Source: Nocardioides mesophilus
GTDB lineage: Bacteria > Actinomycetota > Actinomycetes > Propionibacteriales > Nocardioidaceae
Length of the DNA stretch: 64,000 nt
NCBI RefSeq assembly: GCF_014395785.1
Contig: NZ_CP060713.1
Coordinates: 1,888,501 to 1,952,500, forward strand
Reading direction: 5' to 3'
Shown piece by piece: positions 54,491 through 64,000 of this stretch (position 1 is the stretch's first letter; each line of letters opens with the position of its first letter). Under the pieces are notes generated by a model. That model was not told where the DNA came from, made no database searches, and saw nothing but the letters and a program-made list of their open reading frames with translations. The position numbers and the translations under genes were made by a program.

Positions 54491-54509
54491 CCCTCGGCCA
54501 GCGGCTCCT
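54479..54509. terminator. Bidirectional terminator
   Basis: AGGAGCCGCTG (54479-54489) and CAGCGGCTCCT (54499-54509) form a perfect 11-bp stem with a nine-base loop between the convergent acyltransferase and DUF5324-like genes. Confidence 0.8.
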
Positions 54510-54525
54510 CGTGCGGTGCGGGCGG

Positions 54526-55182
54526 TCAGTCCCGCTTGATGTCGATCGTCTCCGCGGGGTTGTCCGGCGTGGTGGCGGTGTGCGGCTCGGTGGCCGCATC
54601 GGCCGCGACCACGTCGGGGGAAGCCCCGCCGGTGTCGTTGCCCTGCTCACCCTCGCCGGCCGCGACCGTGGAGTCCTCGGCGCGGTGGGTGCCGGTGTTG
54701 GTGGCGCTCGGCGGCGTCGGCGGGGTCGGCGACTGCCAGGTGGTGGTCGCCGGTCGCGACGACATCTTCTTGGCCACGAACGCGACCACGCCACCGAGGC
54801 CGAGCACGACCAGCAGGTTGCGCAGCCGGTGCGTCTGCTTCGGCGCCTCGACCTCGCCGCGCAGGGCGGCCACGGCGGCCTTGCCGCGCTTCGCGGTCTC
54901 CTCGCGGACGTCCTCGGTCGCCTCGTTGGCGGCCGCGACCGCCGCGGTGAGCGCCGGGAGAACCTCGGTGGTGAACCTGGTCCTGGCGTCCTGCACCACC
55001 GGGGTCGCCTTGTCGCGGGCGTCGGCGATGACCGGTCCGGCCTTCTCCCGCGCCTCGGCGATCAGCGGGGCGGTCTTCTCGCGGGCCATCTCGACCGACG
55101 GAGCGATCCGCTCGGCCAGGTCACTGGCGAGCTCGCTCGCGCGGTCCGCCACGGTCGTGCCGGACTTCTTGGACTTCGGCAT
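54526..55182 (-). CDS. DUF5324-like helical membrane-anchored protein
   Basis: A 218-residue protein. Residues 10-110 are amphipathic helix with 11-residue periodicity (REKTAPLIAEAREKAGPVIA, then DARDKATPVVQDARTRF), resembling apolipoprotein or YtxH-like repeats. A single hydrophobic helix follows (LRNLLVVLGLGGVVAFVAKKM). The last 85 residues are Thr/Pro/Ala-rich and disordered. The start at ATG 55182 has AGGAGG upstream. The likeness to Streptomyces DUF5324, which sits near ppiA there, is from memory. Function unknown. Confidence 0.7.
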   Translation of the reverse strand: MPKSKKSGTTVADRASELASDLAERIAPSVEMAREKTAPLIAEAREKAGPVIADARDKATPVVQDARTRFTTEVLPALTAAVAAANEATEDVREETAKRGKAAVAALRGEVEAPKQTHRLRNLLVVLGLGGVVAFVAKKMSSRPATTTWQSPTPPTPPSATNTGTHRAEDSTVAAGEGEQGNDTGGASPDVVAADAATEPHTATTPDNPAETIDIKRD

Positions 55183-55392
55183 CCTGGTGATGCCTCCTCT
55201 CGTTCTCACTCGGTCGCACTGCCTCGTTCGCACTGCCCGTTCCTGCCTCGATCATGCCCGGTGCCGCGTCCTGGATAAACCCGCCGTCCGGGTCATGCGG
55301 CTCACGTCCGACCGCTGGTGGGCGGGGACCCGGCCGCCTTGTCGCCCGTGGGAAGATCGGGGCGACCCTGGTCCGAACAAGAAAGGCACCAC

Positions 55393-55914
55393 GTGTCCGA
55401 GACGTACGCAACGCTCAAGACCAACCACGGCGACATCGTCGTGCACCTGTTCGAGAACCACGCCCCGACGACCGTGGAGAACTTCGTCGGTCTCGCCGAG
55501 GGGACGAAGGAGTACGCCGACCCGAAGTCCGGCCAGAAGACCACCGGGAAGTTCTACGACGGTCTCGGCTTCCACCGGATCATCAGCAACTTCATGATCC
55601 AGGGCGGTTGCCCGCTGGGCACCGGCACCGGCGGTCCGGGCTACACCTTCAAGGACGAGTTCCACCCCGAGCTGCAGTTCGACCGCCCGTACCTGCTCGC
55701 GATGGCTAACGCCGGGCCGGGCACCAACGGCTCGCAGTTCTTCATCACGCTGGCGCCGACCGACTGGCTGAACCGCAAGCACACGATCTTCGGCGAGGTC
55801 GAGGACGAGGCCAGCCGCAAGGTCGTCGACGAGATCGGCGCGGTCCGCACCGGACCCGGCGACCGTCCGGTCGAGCCGGTCGTGCTGGAGTCGGTCGAGG
55901 TGGAGCGGCGCTGA
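55393..55914 (+). CDS. ppiA: Cyclophilin-type peptidyl-prolyl isomerase
   Basis: A 173-residue cytoplasmic cyclophilin (no signal peptide). The active-site stretch [25 protein letters not shown], the second motif [17 protein letters not shown] and the W in [13 protein letters not shown] are intact. It catalyses proline cis-trans isomerisation. It starts at GTG 55393 with AAAGG upstream. The stop overlaps the CTG proposed as start of the rhomboid gene. Confidence 0.95.
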   Translation: MSETYATLKTNHGDIVVHLFENHAPTTVENFVGLAEGTKEYADPKSGQKTTGKFYDGLGFHRIISNFMIQGGCPLGTGTGGPGYTFKDEFHPELQFDRPYLLAMANAGPGTNGSQFFITLAPTDWLNRKHTIFGEVEDEASRKVVDEIGAVRTGPGDRPVEPVVLESVEVERR

Positions 55915-56864
55915 GCACGCCCGACGCCCCGCAGTCCGGGACCCCTGCTCCGGGGGTCCCGGTCTGCTACCGGCACGCCGACCGCGAGACCCACATCCGC
56001 TGCCAGCGCTGCGACCGGCCGATCTGTCCGGACTGCATGCGCGACGCCGCGGTCGGTTTCCAGTGCCCCTCGTGCATCGCCGAGGGTGCTCGCACCACCC
56101 GGCAGGGCCGGCTCGCGTACGGCGGCAGCCGCTCCGCCAACCCGGCGCTGACCTCGCAGATCCTCATCGCGCTGAACGCCGCGGTGTTCCTGCTCCTCGC
56201 GGCCACCGGCGGCAGCTCGAGCCCCTGGCTGCTGCGCCTCGCGCTGCTGCCGACCGGCCGCTGCGGCCTCGTCGACGGCCGCGGCTACCTCCCGAGCCTC
56301 GACCAGGCCCAGTGCGACGCAGCCGGAGCCGCGCTCCAGTGGTTCCCCGGGGTCTCCGACGGCGCCTACTGGCAGCTGCTGACCTCGGCCTTCACCCATC
56401 TCGACCTGTGGCACATCGGCTTCAACATGGTGGCGCTGTGGGTGCTGGGACCCCAGCTCGAGATGGTCCTCGGCCGGACCCGTTTCCTCGCGGTCTACCT
56501 GCTGTCCGCGCTCGCCGGCAGCACGCTGGTCTACTGGGCCAGCGGTCTCGACACCCCCACCATCGGCGCCTCCGGCGCGATCTTCGGGCTGATGGGGGCG
56601 CTGCTGGTCGTGGCCTACAAGGTCCGCGCCAACGTCTCGCAGCTGCTGGTCTGGATCGGCCTGAACTTCCTGCTGACCGTGCTCGGCCGCTCCTTCATCT
56701 CCTGGCAGGGCCACCTCGGCGGCTTCCTCGGCGGCGTGCTGATCGCCGCCGTACTCGTCTACGCCCCACGCGCAGGACGTCAGCGGTGGCAGGCCGCCGG
56801 CCTCGGCGCGATCAGCGTCGTACTGCTGGCGCTGCTCGTGGTCCGCACCGCCATCCTCGCCTGA
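55911..56864 (+). CDS. Rhomboid family intramembrane protease, probable CTG start
   Basis: A 317-residue protein if begun at CTG 55911. The N-terminal zinc-finger ([20 protein letters not shown], then CPDC and CPSC) lies upstream of the first ATG (56037), so a start at 56037 would cut off conserved sequence. In this frame no ATG, GTG or TTG exists back to 55878. CTG 55911 forms a C-T-G-A overlap with the ppiA stop and has GGAG five bases before it. The rhomboid domain has seven predicted helices with the catalytic serine in [14 protein letters not shown] and histidine in [12 protein letters not shown] mis-called base at the start codon is the alternative. Confidence 0.85.
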   Translation: MSTPDAPQSGTPAPGVPVCYRHADRETHIRCQRCDRPICPDCMRDAAVGFQCPSCIAEGARTTRQGRLAYGGSRSANPALTSQILIALNAAVFLLLAATGGSSSPWLLRLALLPTGRCGLVDGRGYLPSLDQAQCDAAGAALQWFPGVSDGAYWQLLTSAFTHLDLWHIGFNMVALWVLGPQLEMVLGRTRFLAVYLLSALAGSTLVYWASGLDTPTIGASGAIFGLMGALLVVAYKVRANVSQLLVWIGLNFLLTVLGRSFISWQGHLGGFLGGVLIAAVLVYAPRAGRQRWQAAGLGAISVVLLALLVVRTAILA

Positions 56865-56902
56865 CCCGGCCACGCGAGCGATGCGCCGCCGACCGCAACC
56901 GC

Positions 56903-57030
56903 GGCTGTGCGCGATTCCGGCGCGCAAAAGGGACCGCTGGGCAGCCACCAGCGAGGCTGTGCGCGATTCCGGCGCGCGAAACGCGCCGCCGGGCCGCCAC
57001 GACCGCGGCTGTGCGCGATTCCGGCGCCAG
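56903..57030. repeat. Tandem 52-bp repeat, about 2.5 copies
   Basis: The core GGCTGTGCGCGATTCCGGCG starts at 56903, 56955 and 57007, exactly 52 bases apart. The rest of the unit (GGCGCGC and a GCCGCCAC-type stretch) is less conserved, and the third copy is cut short. Confidence 0.9.
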
Positions 57031-57154
57031 CCCGGGCGACTGGTCCAGACCGGCCCCGGCGCGAAGGTTGCGCGTCTCGCCGCGGGGGTACCCCGACATC
57101 ACCGGAACTGCACCGAGCGCCCGCACTCGTGTCACCCCCGGGCCGCAGCAAAAG

Positions 57155-57225
57155 ATATCCACATTGGGGATAACTCATGTGGATGAATTCCACCGGTGTC
57201 ATTCGTGTGCACAGGCCCGTCCACA
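57155..57225. promoter_or_regulatory. Cluster of DnaA-box-like sequences near crgA
   Basis: ATATCCACA (57155-57163), TTGGGGATAA (57164-57173, complement TTATCCCCA core), TGTGGATGA (57178-57186, complement TCATCCACA) and CCGTCCACA (57217-57225). Three match TTATCCACA at eight of nine positions. The patch is much AT-richer than its surroundings. It lies 22 kb from the dnaA-dnaN origin. Confidence 0.5.
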
Positions 57226-57316
57226 GATGTGCAGAACCGGTGCCCCGCAGCAGCGGGACACCGGTCCGTGGACGAGAGGCCGACCCCCCGGTCGAGGGGG
57301 AGCAGGCGGCGTGGGG

Positions 57317-57751
57317 CTACTCCCAGCGCGTGGCGTAGACGAAGCCGACGGCCATGAAGCCGATGCCGACGACGAGGTTGTACTGGCCGAGGTTCTTCAT
57401 CACCGGGATGCTCAGGTCCTGCCCGGTGATGTAGTAGACGACGATCCAGATGAGGCCGAGCAGGAAGCAGCCGAGCATCCCGACCACGACCCCGCGGCCG
57501 CGGCCGAGCGGCGTGGCCGGGTGGGCGGCCAGCACGATGCCGAGAAAGATCAGGCCGAAGCCGATCAGGAAGTTCCACCGCATCAGGTCGCCCATCCAGG
57601 TCAGCTTCTCGCCGTCCTGCGCCACGTTGATGTAGACCACCATCCAGGCGATGCCGATGACCACGAGCGCGGCACACAGGATCGTCCGGGCGAGTGAGTA
57701 CCCGCGGTCCGTGGTTGCTCCGGCCTGGTGGCGGGACGTGGGCTGGGGCAC
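57317..57751 (-). CDS. crgA: CrgA-like cell division protein with two repeats
   Basis: A 144-residue membrane protein. The C-terminal half (GMLGCFLLGLIWIVVYYITGQDLSIPVMKNLGQYNLVVGIGFM) matches the two-helix CrgA fold, including the Q-Y-N-L-V-V-G-G-F stretch. The N-terminal half (LVVIGIAWMVVYINVAQDGEK, MRWNFLIGFGLIFLGIVLA) has the same pattern, so the protein is a tandem duplication with four helices. CrgA links FtsI and FtsZ at the septum. GTG 57751 has GAGGAG upstream. Divergent DUF881 is the standard neighbour. Confidence 0.85.
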   Translation of the reverse strand: MPQPTSRHQAGATTDRGYSLARTILCAALVVIGIAWMVVYINVAQDGEKLTWMGDLMRWNFLIGFGLIFLGIVLAAHPATPLGRGRGVVVGMLGCFLLGLIWIVVYYITGQDLSIPVMKNLGQYNLVVGIGFMAVGFVYATRWE

Positions 57752-57848
57752 GGGTACTCCTCGATCGGGGGGCTGAGCGGTGTCGTGTCGTCAGTCGGGG
57801 TGGTGGCCGGGCAGCGTGCAGCACCTGCAACGGGTTTGCGGCCCTGGC

Positions 57849-57854
57849 TAGCCT
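57849..57854 (+). promoter_or_regulatory. Putative DUF881 promoter -10 (TAGCCT)
   Basis: TAGCCT lies 38 bases before GTG 57892 in the divergent crgA/DUF881 gap. Confidence 0.4.
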
Positions 57855-57891
57855 AGTCGGGACGCTCCTCCCCGACGAAAGCAACCGACAC

Positions 57892-58764
57892 GTGTCCGTC
57901 CCGGAACCCGGCAAGCAGCAGCACCCGGCCCCCCGCCGACGACCGCACCGTCAGGGCGCGCGCGAGCGGATCGGCGCAGCGGTCGCTGCCCGGTTGGGCT
58001 CCTACGGTCGCCGGTCGCTGGGTTGGCGGCTGGGCGCCCCGCTGGTGTTCGTGCTGGCCGGCGCGCTCTTCGTGACCAGCGCGGTGAGCTCGGGGGGCAC
58101 GGACCTGCGGGCCGGGCGGTACGACGACCTGCCCGGTCTCGTCTCGGCGGAGGCCCGCCAGGTCAAGCAGCTGCGCCTGCGCCAGGAGGACCTCTCCGGC
58201 CAGGTGGACCAGCTGACCACCGCGCTCGGCGACACCCGGGCGTCCGCGGCCGAGGCGGAGGCCGCCGAGGTGGCGCAGGAGGCCGGCACGCAGGCGGTGC
58301 ACGGTCCCGGGGTCACGGTCACCCTGACCGACGCTCCCGCGGAGTCCCTGGGCCGGGTCGCCGAGGACGAGGTCAACAACCTGGTGGTCCACGAGGGCGA
58401 CATCCAGGCCGTGGTCAACGCGCTGTGGGACGGTGGCGCCGAGGCGATGACCATCCAGGGCCAGCGGATCGTCTCCACGACCGGCATCAAGTGCGTCGGG
58501 AACGCGGTGATCGTGAACGACGTCCCCTACGCGCCGCCCTACGTGATCTCGGCGATCGGCCCGGCCGGGGACATGCTCACCAGCCTGAACCAGAGCCCGT
58601 ACATCGGCTTCTACCTCGAGGCGGTCGTCGACTACGACCTCGGCTGGGACGTGCAGGTCGAGGACGACATCACCGCGCCGGAGTTCACCGGTTCCACCGA
58701 GCTCAGCTACGCCCGCCCGGCGGGCGACGCCGGCGCCGCGACCAGCAACGACGACGGCACCTGA
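57892..58764 (+). CDS. DUF881 family membrane-anchored protein
   Basis: A 290-residue protein with a cytoplasmic basic N terminus, one membrane helix (about residues 45-65, APLVFVLAGALFVTSAV), a coiled-coil (RQEDLSGQVDQLTTAL) and an exterior DUF881 domain with the family motif HEGDIQAVVNALWDGGAEAM and VGNAVIVNDVPYAPPYVISAIG. The gene is the usual neighbour of crgA and pknB (Rv0012 in mycobacteria) and may act at the septum. GTG 57892 is chosen as start though the ribosome binding site is weak. Confidence 0.9.
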   Translation: MSVPEPGKQQHPAPRRRPHRQGARERIGAAVAARLGSYGRRSLGWRLGAPLVFVLAGALFVTSAVSSGGTDLRAGRYDDLPGLVSAEARQVKQLRLRQEDLSGQVDQLTTALGDTRASAAEAEAAEVAQEAGTQAVHGPGVTVTLTDAPAESLGRVAEDEVNNLVVHEGDIQAVVNALWDGGAEAMTIQGQRIVSTTGIKCVGNAVIVNDVPYAPPYVISAIGPAGDMLTSLNQSPYIGFYLEAVVDYDLGWDVQVEDDITAPEFTGSTELSYARPAGDAGAATSNDDGT

Positions 58765-58775
58765 GCGCTCCCGGC

Positions 58776-60557
58776 TCAGCCCGAGGGGCTGGCCGAGGGG
58801 GAGCTGCTCGGGGTGGCCGTAGGCGACGGGGGCGCGCTGCTCGAGGGAGCGGCGGAGGGGGTCGGCGTGGGGCTGGGCTTCTCGTAGGAGGAGACCGTCA
58901 GCAGGATCCGGGTGCCCTGCGGCTGGGTGGTGTAGGCCTCGGGGCTCTGCTTGAGGACCTGTCCCTTGTCGGCGACCGTCTGGGAGTCGTAGGTGACCTC
59001 GACCTCGAAGCCGGCCCGGTCGAGCACCCGACGCGCCTCGGTCTCCTGCATGCCCACCACGCTCGGCACCTCGCGGGGGCCGGCCGACCAGTAGATCTTG
59101 ACGGTGGAGCCCTTGCCGACGCTCTGCGCCGGCTCCGGGTCGGTCCGGATCACGGTGTTCTGCTCGGCGTCCGAGCGCTCGCGGACGAGCTCGGGCTGGA
59201 GGCCGGCGCTGCGGATCTCCGCGGCCGCCGCGTCCTTGTCCTTGCCGATCACGTAGGGCACCACCACGTCGGGGTTCCCGGTGGACAGGGTGATGTCCAC
59301 CTCCGAGCCCGGGTCCACCGCGGTCATCGGATTGGGGTCCTGGGCGAGCACCCGGCCCTTGGCGACCTCGGTGGAGGCCTGCTTGTCCTCGTTGCCGAGG
59401 GTCAGGCCCTCCTCGTCGAGGGCACGCACGGCCTGACCGCGCGTCATCCCTTGCAGGTCGGGGACCGTCTTCTGCGCGGGCGCGGAGTCCAGCAGCATCG
59501 GACCGAGCACCGCCGCGCCGCCGAGCAGCGCGAGGATCGCCAGGACGACCACCACGATCGGCCACTTCTTGCGCGGCTCCTCCTCGTCACCGAGCTCGCG
59601 GCCCTGGAACATGGTGGTCTCGTGGGGACCGCGGTCACCGGGCATGAAGGCGGTGGCGGCGTCGGCGGCGGCCACCGCGGGGGCGACGACCGGCTTCCCG
59701 GCGAGGAACCGCTCGATGTCCGCGCGCATCGCCGCGGCGCTCTGGTAGCGCTCCTCGATGGGCTTGGCGAGCGCCTTCATCACGATCGCGTCGATCTCGG
59801 GAGCGAGGTCCTCGTCGAGGCTGGACGGGGGCGCCGCCACCTCGCGGACGTGCTGGTAGGCCACCGCCACCGGGCTCTCCCCGACGAACGGGGGTCGGCC
59901 GGTGAGCAGCTCGTAGAGCAGGCAGCCGGTGGAGTAGACGTCGCTGCGCGAGTCCACGGTCTCGCCGCGGGCCTGCTCGGGGGAGAGGTACTGCGCGGTC
60001 CCGACCACCGCCGCGGTCTGGGTCATCGTGGACGAGGCGTCGGCGATCGCGCGGGCGATGCCGAAGTCCATCACCTTGACGTCGCCGGACGGCGTCAACA
60101 TCACGTTGGCCGGCTTGATGTCGCGGTGCACGATCCCGGCCCGGTGGCTGTAGTCGAGCGCGGCGAGCACCCCGGAGGTGATCTCCAGCGCCCGCTCCGG
60201 GAGGATCTTGCGCCCCTCGCGGAGGATCTCGCGCAACGTCCGGCCGGCGACGTACTCCATGACGATGTAGGGCTGCGGCACCCCGCTGCCGTCGGTCGCC
60301 ATCTCCTCGCCGGTGTCGTAGACCGACACGATCGCCGGGTGGTTCAGGGACGCCGAGGCCTGTGCCTCCCGGCGGAAGCGGGCCTGGAAGGTCGGGTCGC
60401 TGGCCAGGTCGGTGCGCAGCCGCTTGATCGCCACGATCCGGCCCAGCCGGACGTCGGTGCCCTTGCGTACCTCGGCCATCCCGCCGCGGCCGAGCAGCTC
60501 ACCGACCTCGTAGCGGCCGCCGATGCGGTGTCGCTCGCCTGCGGTTCCGTCGCTCAC
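58776..60557 (-). CDS. pknB: Serine/threonine protein kinase PknB with PASTA domains
   Basis: A 593-residue receptor kinase that senses peptidoglycan. The kinase (residues 12-280) is complete: Lys45 in VAIKRL, HRDIKPANV, DFGIA and the activation-loop threonines in TMTQTAAVVGTAQYLSPEQ. A membrane helix (IVVVVLAILALLGGAAVLGPM) leads to three PASTA units starting at VPDLQGM, VPYVIGK and VPSVVGM, then a Ser/Pro tail. Mycobacterial PknB has four PASTA domains. It phosphorylates CwlM, the MurJ partner and others. GTG 60557 has GAGGACG upstream. pabA/trpG, normal between DUF881 and pknB in mycobacteria, is absent. Confidence 0.93.
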   Translation of the reverse strand: MSDGTAGERHRIGGRYEVGELLGRGGMAEVRKGTDVRLGRIVAIKRLRTDLASDPTFQARFRREAQASASLNHPAIVSVYDTGEEMATDGSGVPQPYIVMEYVAGRTLREILREGRKILPERALEITSGVLAALDYSHRAGIVHRDIKPANVMLTPSGDVKVMDFGIARAIADASSTMTQTAAVVGTAQYLSPEQARGETVDSRSDVYSTGCLLYELLTGRPPFVGESPVAVAYQHVREVAAPPSSLDEDLAPEIDAIVMKALAKPIEERYQSAAAMRADIERFLAGKPVVAPAVAAADAATAFMPGDRGPHETTMFQGRELGDEEEPRKKWPIVVVVLAILALLGGAAVLGPMLLDSAPAQKTVPDLQGMTRGQAVRALDEEGLTLGNEDKQASTEVAKGRVLAQDPNPMTAVDPGSEVDITLSTGNPDVVVPYVIGKDKDAAAAEIRSAGLQPELVRERSDAEQNTVIRTDPEPAQSVGKGSTVKIYWSAGPREVPSVVGMQETEARRVLDRAGFEVEVTYDSQTVADKGQVLKQSPEAYTTQPQGTRILLTVSSYEKPSPTPTPSAAPSSSAPPSPTATPSSSPSASPSG

Positions 60558-60577
60558 TGCGTCCTCGTCCTGTTCCC

Positions 60578-62103
<1,526 letters not shown>

Positions 62104-62107
<4 letters not shown>

Positions 62108-63572
62108 TTGTTGATCACCGCCTCCATCACGCTCTTGGCGATCGGGGCGGCGAGGCCGCTGCCGGAGATCGCGTCGCGCGCGACCCCGGCGTCCTCGACG
62201 AGCACCGCCACGGCGACCTTCGGGTCGTCCGCGGGCGCGAACGAGACGAACCAGGCGTACGGCGGCCGGTCCTCGGCGCTCTGGGCGGTGCCGGTCTTGC
62301 CGGCCACCTTGATGCCCGGGATCTGCGCCGGCGTACCGGTGCCCTGGTCGACCACCTCGACCATCATCTGGGTGAGGTCCCGCGCGACCGACGGGGTGGT
62401 CGCCTCGCGGTAGGGCTCGGGTCGGTCTTGTCCAGCACGCTCAGGTCCGGTGCCCGCACCTCGTCGACCAGGTAGGGCCGCATCAGGGTGCCGCCGTTGG
62501 CGATGCCGGCCACCACCATCGCCATCTGCAGCGGCGTGGCGGCAACTTCGTACTGGCCGATCGCCGAGTACGCCAGCAGCGGCGGGGAGACCGGGGACGG
62601 CGGGAACCGGCTGGGCGCCTGGCCGTTGAGGTCCTCGAGGTAGGTGTCGCCGAAGCCGAACGCCTGGGCCTCCTGGCGCAGGGCGTCCTCGCCGAGCTGC
62701 AGCCCGATGTAGCCGAAGCTGACGTTGCAGGAGACCATCAGCGCCTGGGTGAGGGTGATCCGGCTGCCGCCGCAGTCGCTGCCGTTCTCGTTGCCCAGCG
62801 GGTTGTCGGTCTGCGGCAGGTCCAGGACGGTGCCGGCCTTTACCATCGAGTCGGGTTGGTACTGCCCGGACTCGAGCGCGGCCGCGGCGGTGACGAGCTT
62901 GAAGGTCGAGCCGGGCGGGTAGGTCGCCTGGGTCGCCCGGTTCAGCATGGGGTCCCGCGGGTCGGCCTGGAGCCGCTTCCACGCCTTGTCCACCGCGCTG
63001 AAGTCGTGGGAGGCGAGCACGCCGGGGTCGTAGGACGGCGTCGAGGCCATCGCCAGCACCTTGCCGCTGGACGGCTCGAGCGCGACCACGGCGCCGACCG
63101 TGTTCTGGCCGAGCGCCTTGAGGCCGGCCCAGGCGGCGTCCTGGGCGGCCGGCAGCACGGTCAGCGACACCGAGCCGCCCTTGGGCTGGCTGTTGCCGAT
63201 CATGTCCACGACCCGGTCCACGAACAGCCTGGGGTCGCTGCCCGAGAGGATCTCGTTCTGGGTCAGCTCGATGGCGTCGCGGCCGTAGAGGTAGGAGTAG
63301 TAGCCGGTCAGGTGGGCGTACTTCACCGGCTCGGGATAGACCCGCTGGTACTTGTACTGGTCCTTGGACGGCACGCTCTCGGCGACCGCCTTGCCGCTGC
63401 CGGCGATGATCGCCCCGCGCTTGCGGGAGAACTCGGCGTCGCGGACCCGCTTGTTGGTGCTCATCGAGTTGAGGTCACCGGCCTCGACGTACTGCAGGTA
63501 GGTGATGTTCACCAGCAGCGCCACGAACAGCAGCATGCAGAAGATCGCCATCGTGCGGATCGGCTTGTTCAT
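62104..63572 (-). pseudogene. pbpA: Penicillin-binding protein PbpA, apparent frameshift
   Basis: A class B transpeptidase. One membrane helix (residues 8-30) anchors it; motif S-T-F-K is at Ser222-Lys225 (PPGSTFKLVTA), S-C-N near residue 284 (MVSCNVSFGYIG) and K-T-G in VAGKTGTAQSAEDRP. After LVDEVRAPDLSVLDKTDP (near 62420) the frame fails; adding one C to the run complementary to 62419-62421 gives DPEPYREATTPSVARDLTQMM and restores a 489-residue protein to the stop at 62104. A base lost in a homopolymer is likely, since the gene is normally needed for septal peptidoglycan. ATG 63572 overlaps the rodA stop. Confidence 0.88.
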
Positions 63573-64000
63573 CCCATCCTCACCACCGCGGTGGCGTCGT
63601 TCTCGTCAGGGCCGGCCTCGGCCTCGGAGAGGTCGGGCAGCGGCCGCCGGGCCTGGTCGGAGATCCGCAGCAGCAGCCCGATGATCGCCCAGTTCGCCAC
63701 CAGCGACGAGCCGCCGTAGGACAGGAACGGGGTGGTCAGGCCGGTGAGCGGGATCAGCTTGGTGACCCCGCCGATCACCACGAACACCTGGATCGCGAAG
63801 ACGACGCCGAGGCCGGTCGCGAGCAGCTTGCCGAAGGCGTCCCGGCAGACCAGCGCGGTGCGCAGCGCCCGCTCCACGATCAGTCCGTACAGCACGATGA
63901 TCGCCATCGTCCCGGTCAGGCCGAGCTCCTCGCCGATCGCGGCGAAGATGAAGTCCGACTCGGGGATCGGGATCAGCGTCGGGCTGCCCTGGCCGAGGCC
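63569..64000 (-). CDS. rodA: FtsW/RodA/SpoVE family glycosyltransferase, C-terminal part
   Basis: The last 143 residues of a SEDS-family peptidoglycan polymerase; the 5' end is beyond the right edge. The signature IPIPESDFIFAAIGEELGLTG and the later GLTTPFLSYGGSSLVANW with three membrane helices are diagnostic. The 35-residue cytoplasmic tail is acidic. Position next to pbpA, its partner transpeptidase, points to the RodA-type member found beside pknA/pknB. The stop overlaps the pbpA start (ATGA). Confidence 0.93.
   Translation of the reverse strand, partial: GLGQGSPTLIPIPESDFIFAAIGEELGLTGTMAIIVLYGLIVERALRTALVCRDAFGKLLATGLGVVFAIQVFVVIGGVTKLIPLTGLTTPFLSYGGSSLVANWAIIGLLLRISDQARRPLPDLSEAEAGPDENDATAVVRMG

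Larger units (their letters stand above)
56865..57316. other. Gene-free region between rhomboid and crgA
   Basis: A 452-bp convergent gap with a 52-bp repeat array (56903-57030), an AT-rich patch with DnaA-box-like sequences (57155-57225) and a possible hairpin near 57240-57275. No gene is supported. Confidence 0.6.

Overview
The window is a high-GC actinobacterial chromosome segment that carries the replication origin. Gene order is the classic actinobacterial oriC neighbourhood: murJ, sigM and its anti-sigma gene, trxB, trxA, cwlM, parB, parA, rsmG, jag, yidC, yidD, rnpA, rpmH, dnaA, dnaN, gnd, recF, dciA, gyrB, gyrA, DUF3566, tRNA-Ile, DLW-39, tRNA-Ala, ppiA, rhomboid, crgA, DUF881, pknB, pknA, pbpA, rodA. 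Very high GC, frequent GTG starts, TANNNT leaderless promoters and details of protein sequence fit the Propionibacteriales, most likely Nocardioides or a close relative. The genus is an inference from remembered gene order and protein style.

Left part (1-25.9 kb). After the tail of an MFS transporter comes a compact four-gene module: cytoplasmic S8 peptidase, sigma factor, small beta-sandwich protein, and a TPR-CHAT caspase-like protease. It is the best candidate for a poorly described system. A reductase-like gene, an AIM24 gene and cca follow. Next are DUF6049, murJ and a separate membrane pseudokinase, then sigM with its anti-sigma gene, trxB behind a canonical SigR-type promoter, trxA and a catalytically dead amidase of the CwlM type. 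MurJ, the pseudokinase, CwlM and the PknA/PknB/PbpA/RodA genes at the right edge are parts of one peptidoglycan control circuit. An accessory stretch follows: secreted protein, GNAT, aminotransferase, D-Ala-D-Ala ligase-like, acyltransferase and an APH-fold protein.

Centre (26-45 kb). parB, parA, rsmG, jag, yidC, yidD, rnpA and rpmH read leftward; dnaA, dnaN, gnd, recF, dciA, gyrB, gyrA and DUF3566 read rightward. DnaA boxes sit upstream of dnaA and between dnaA and dnaN (oriC). Three parS sites lie inside coding sequence, two in parA and one in rsmG. ParA and ParB both have long low-complexity N-terminal parts.

Right part (45-64 kb). tRNA-Ile and tRNA-Ala are separated by two leftward genes (a hypothetical and a GGDEF protein) and by DLW-39; a second GGDEF gene follows tRNA-Ala. 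Then come a 616-bp repeat region (two inverted arrays of a 32-bp unit, flanked by a 36-bp duplication of a gene end), an MBL hydrolase, SURF1, DUF3817, a patatin, an acyltransferase, and the ppiA to rodA block.

Data quality: yidC (twice), the acyltransferase at 53.4 kb and pbpA are each broken by an apparent loss of one C from a C run. Because yidC and pbpA are normally indispensable, these look like base-calling errors in homopolymers rather than true pseudogenes.
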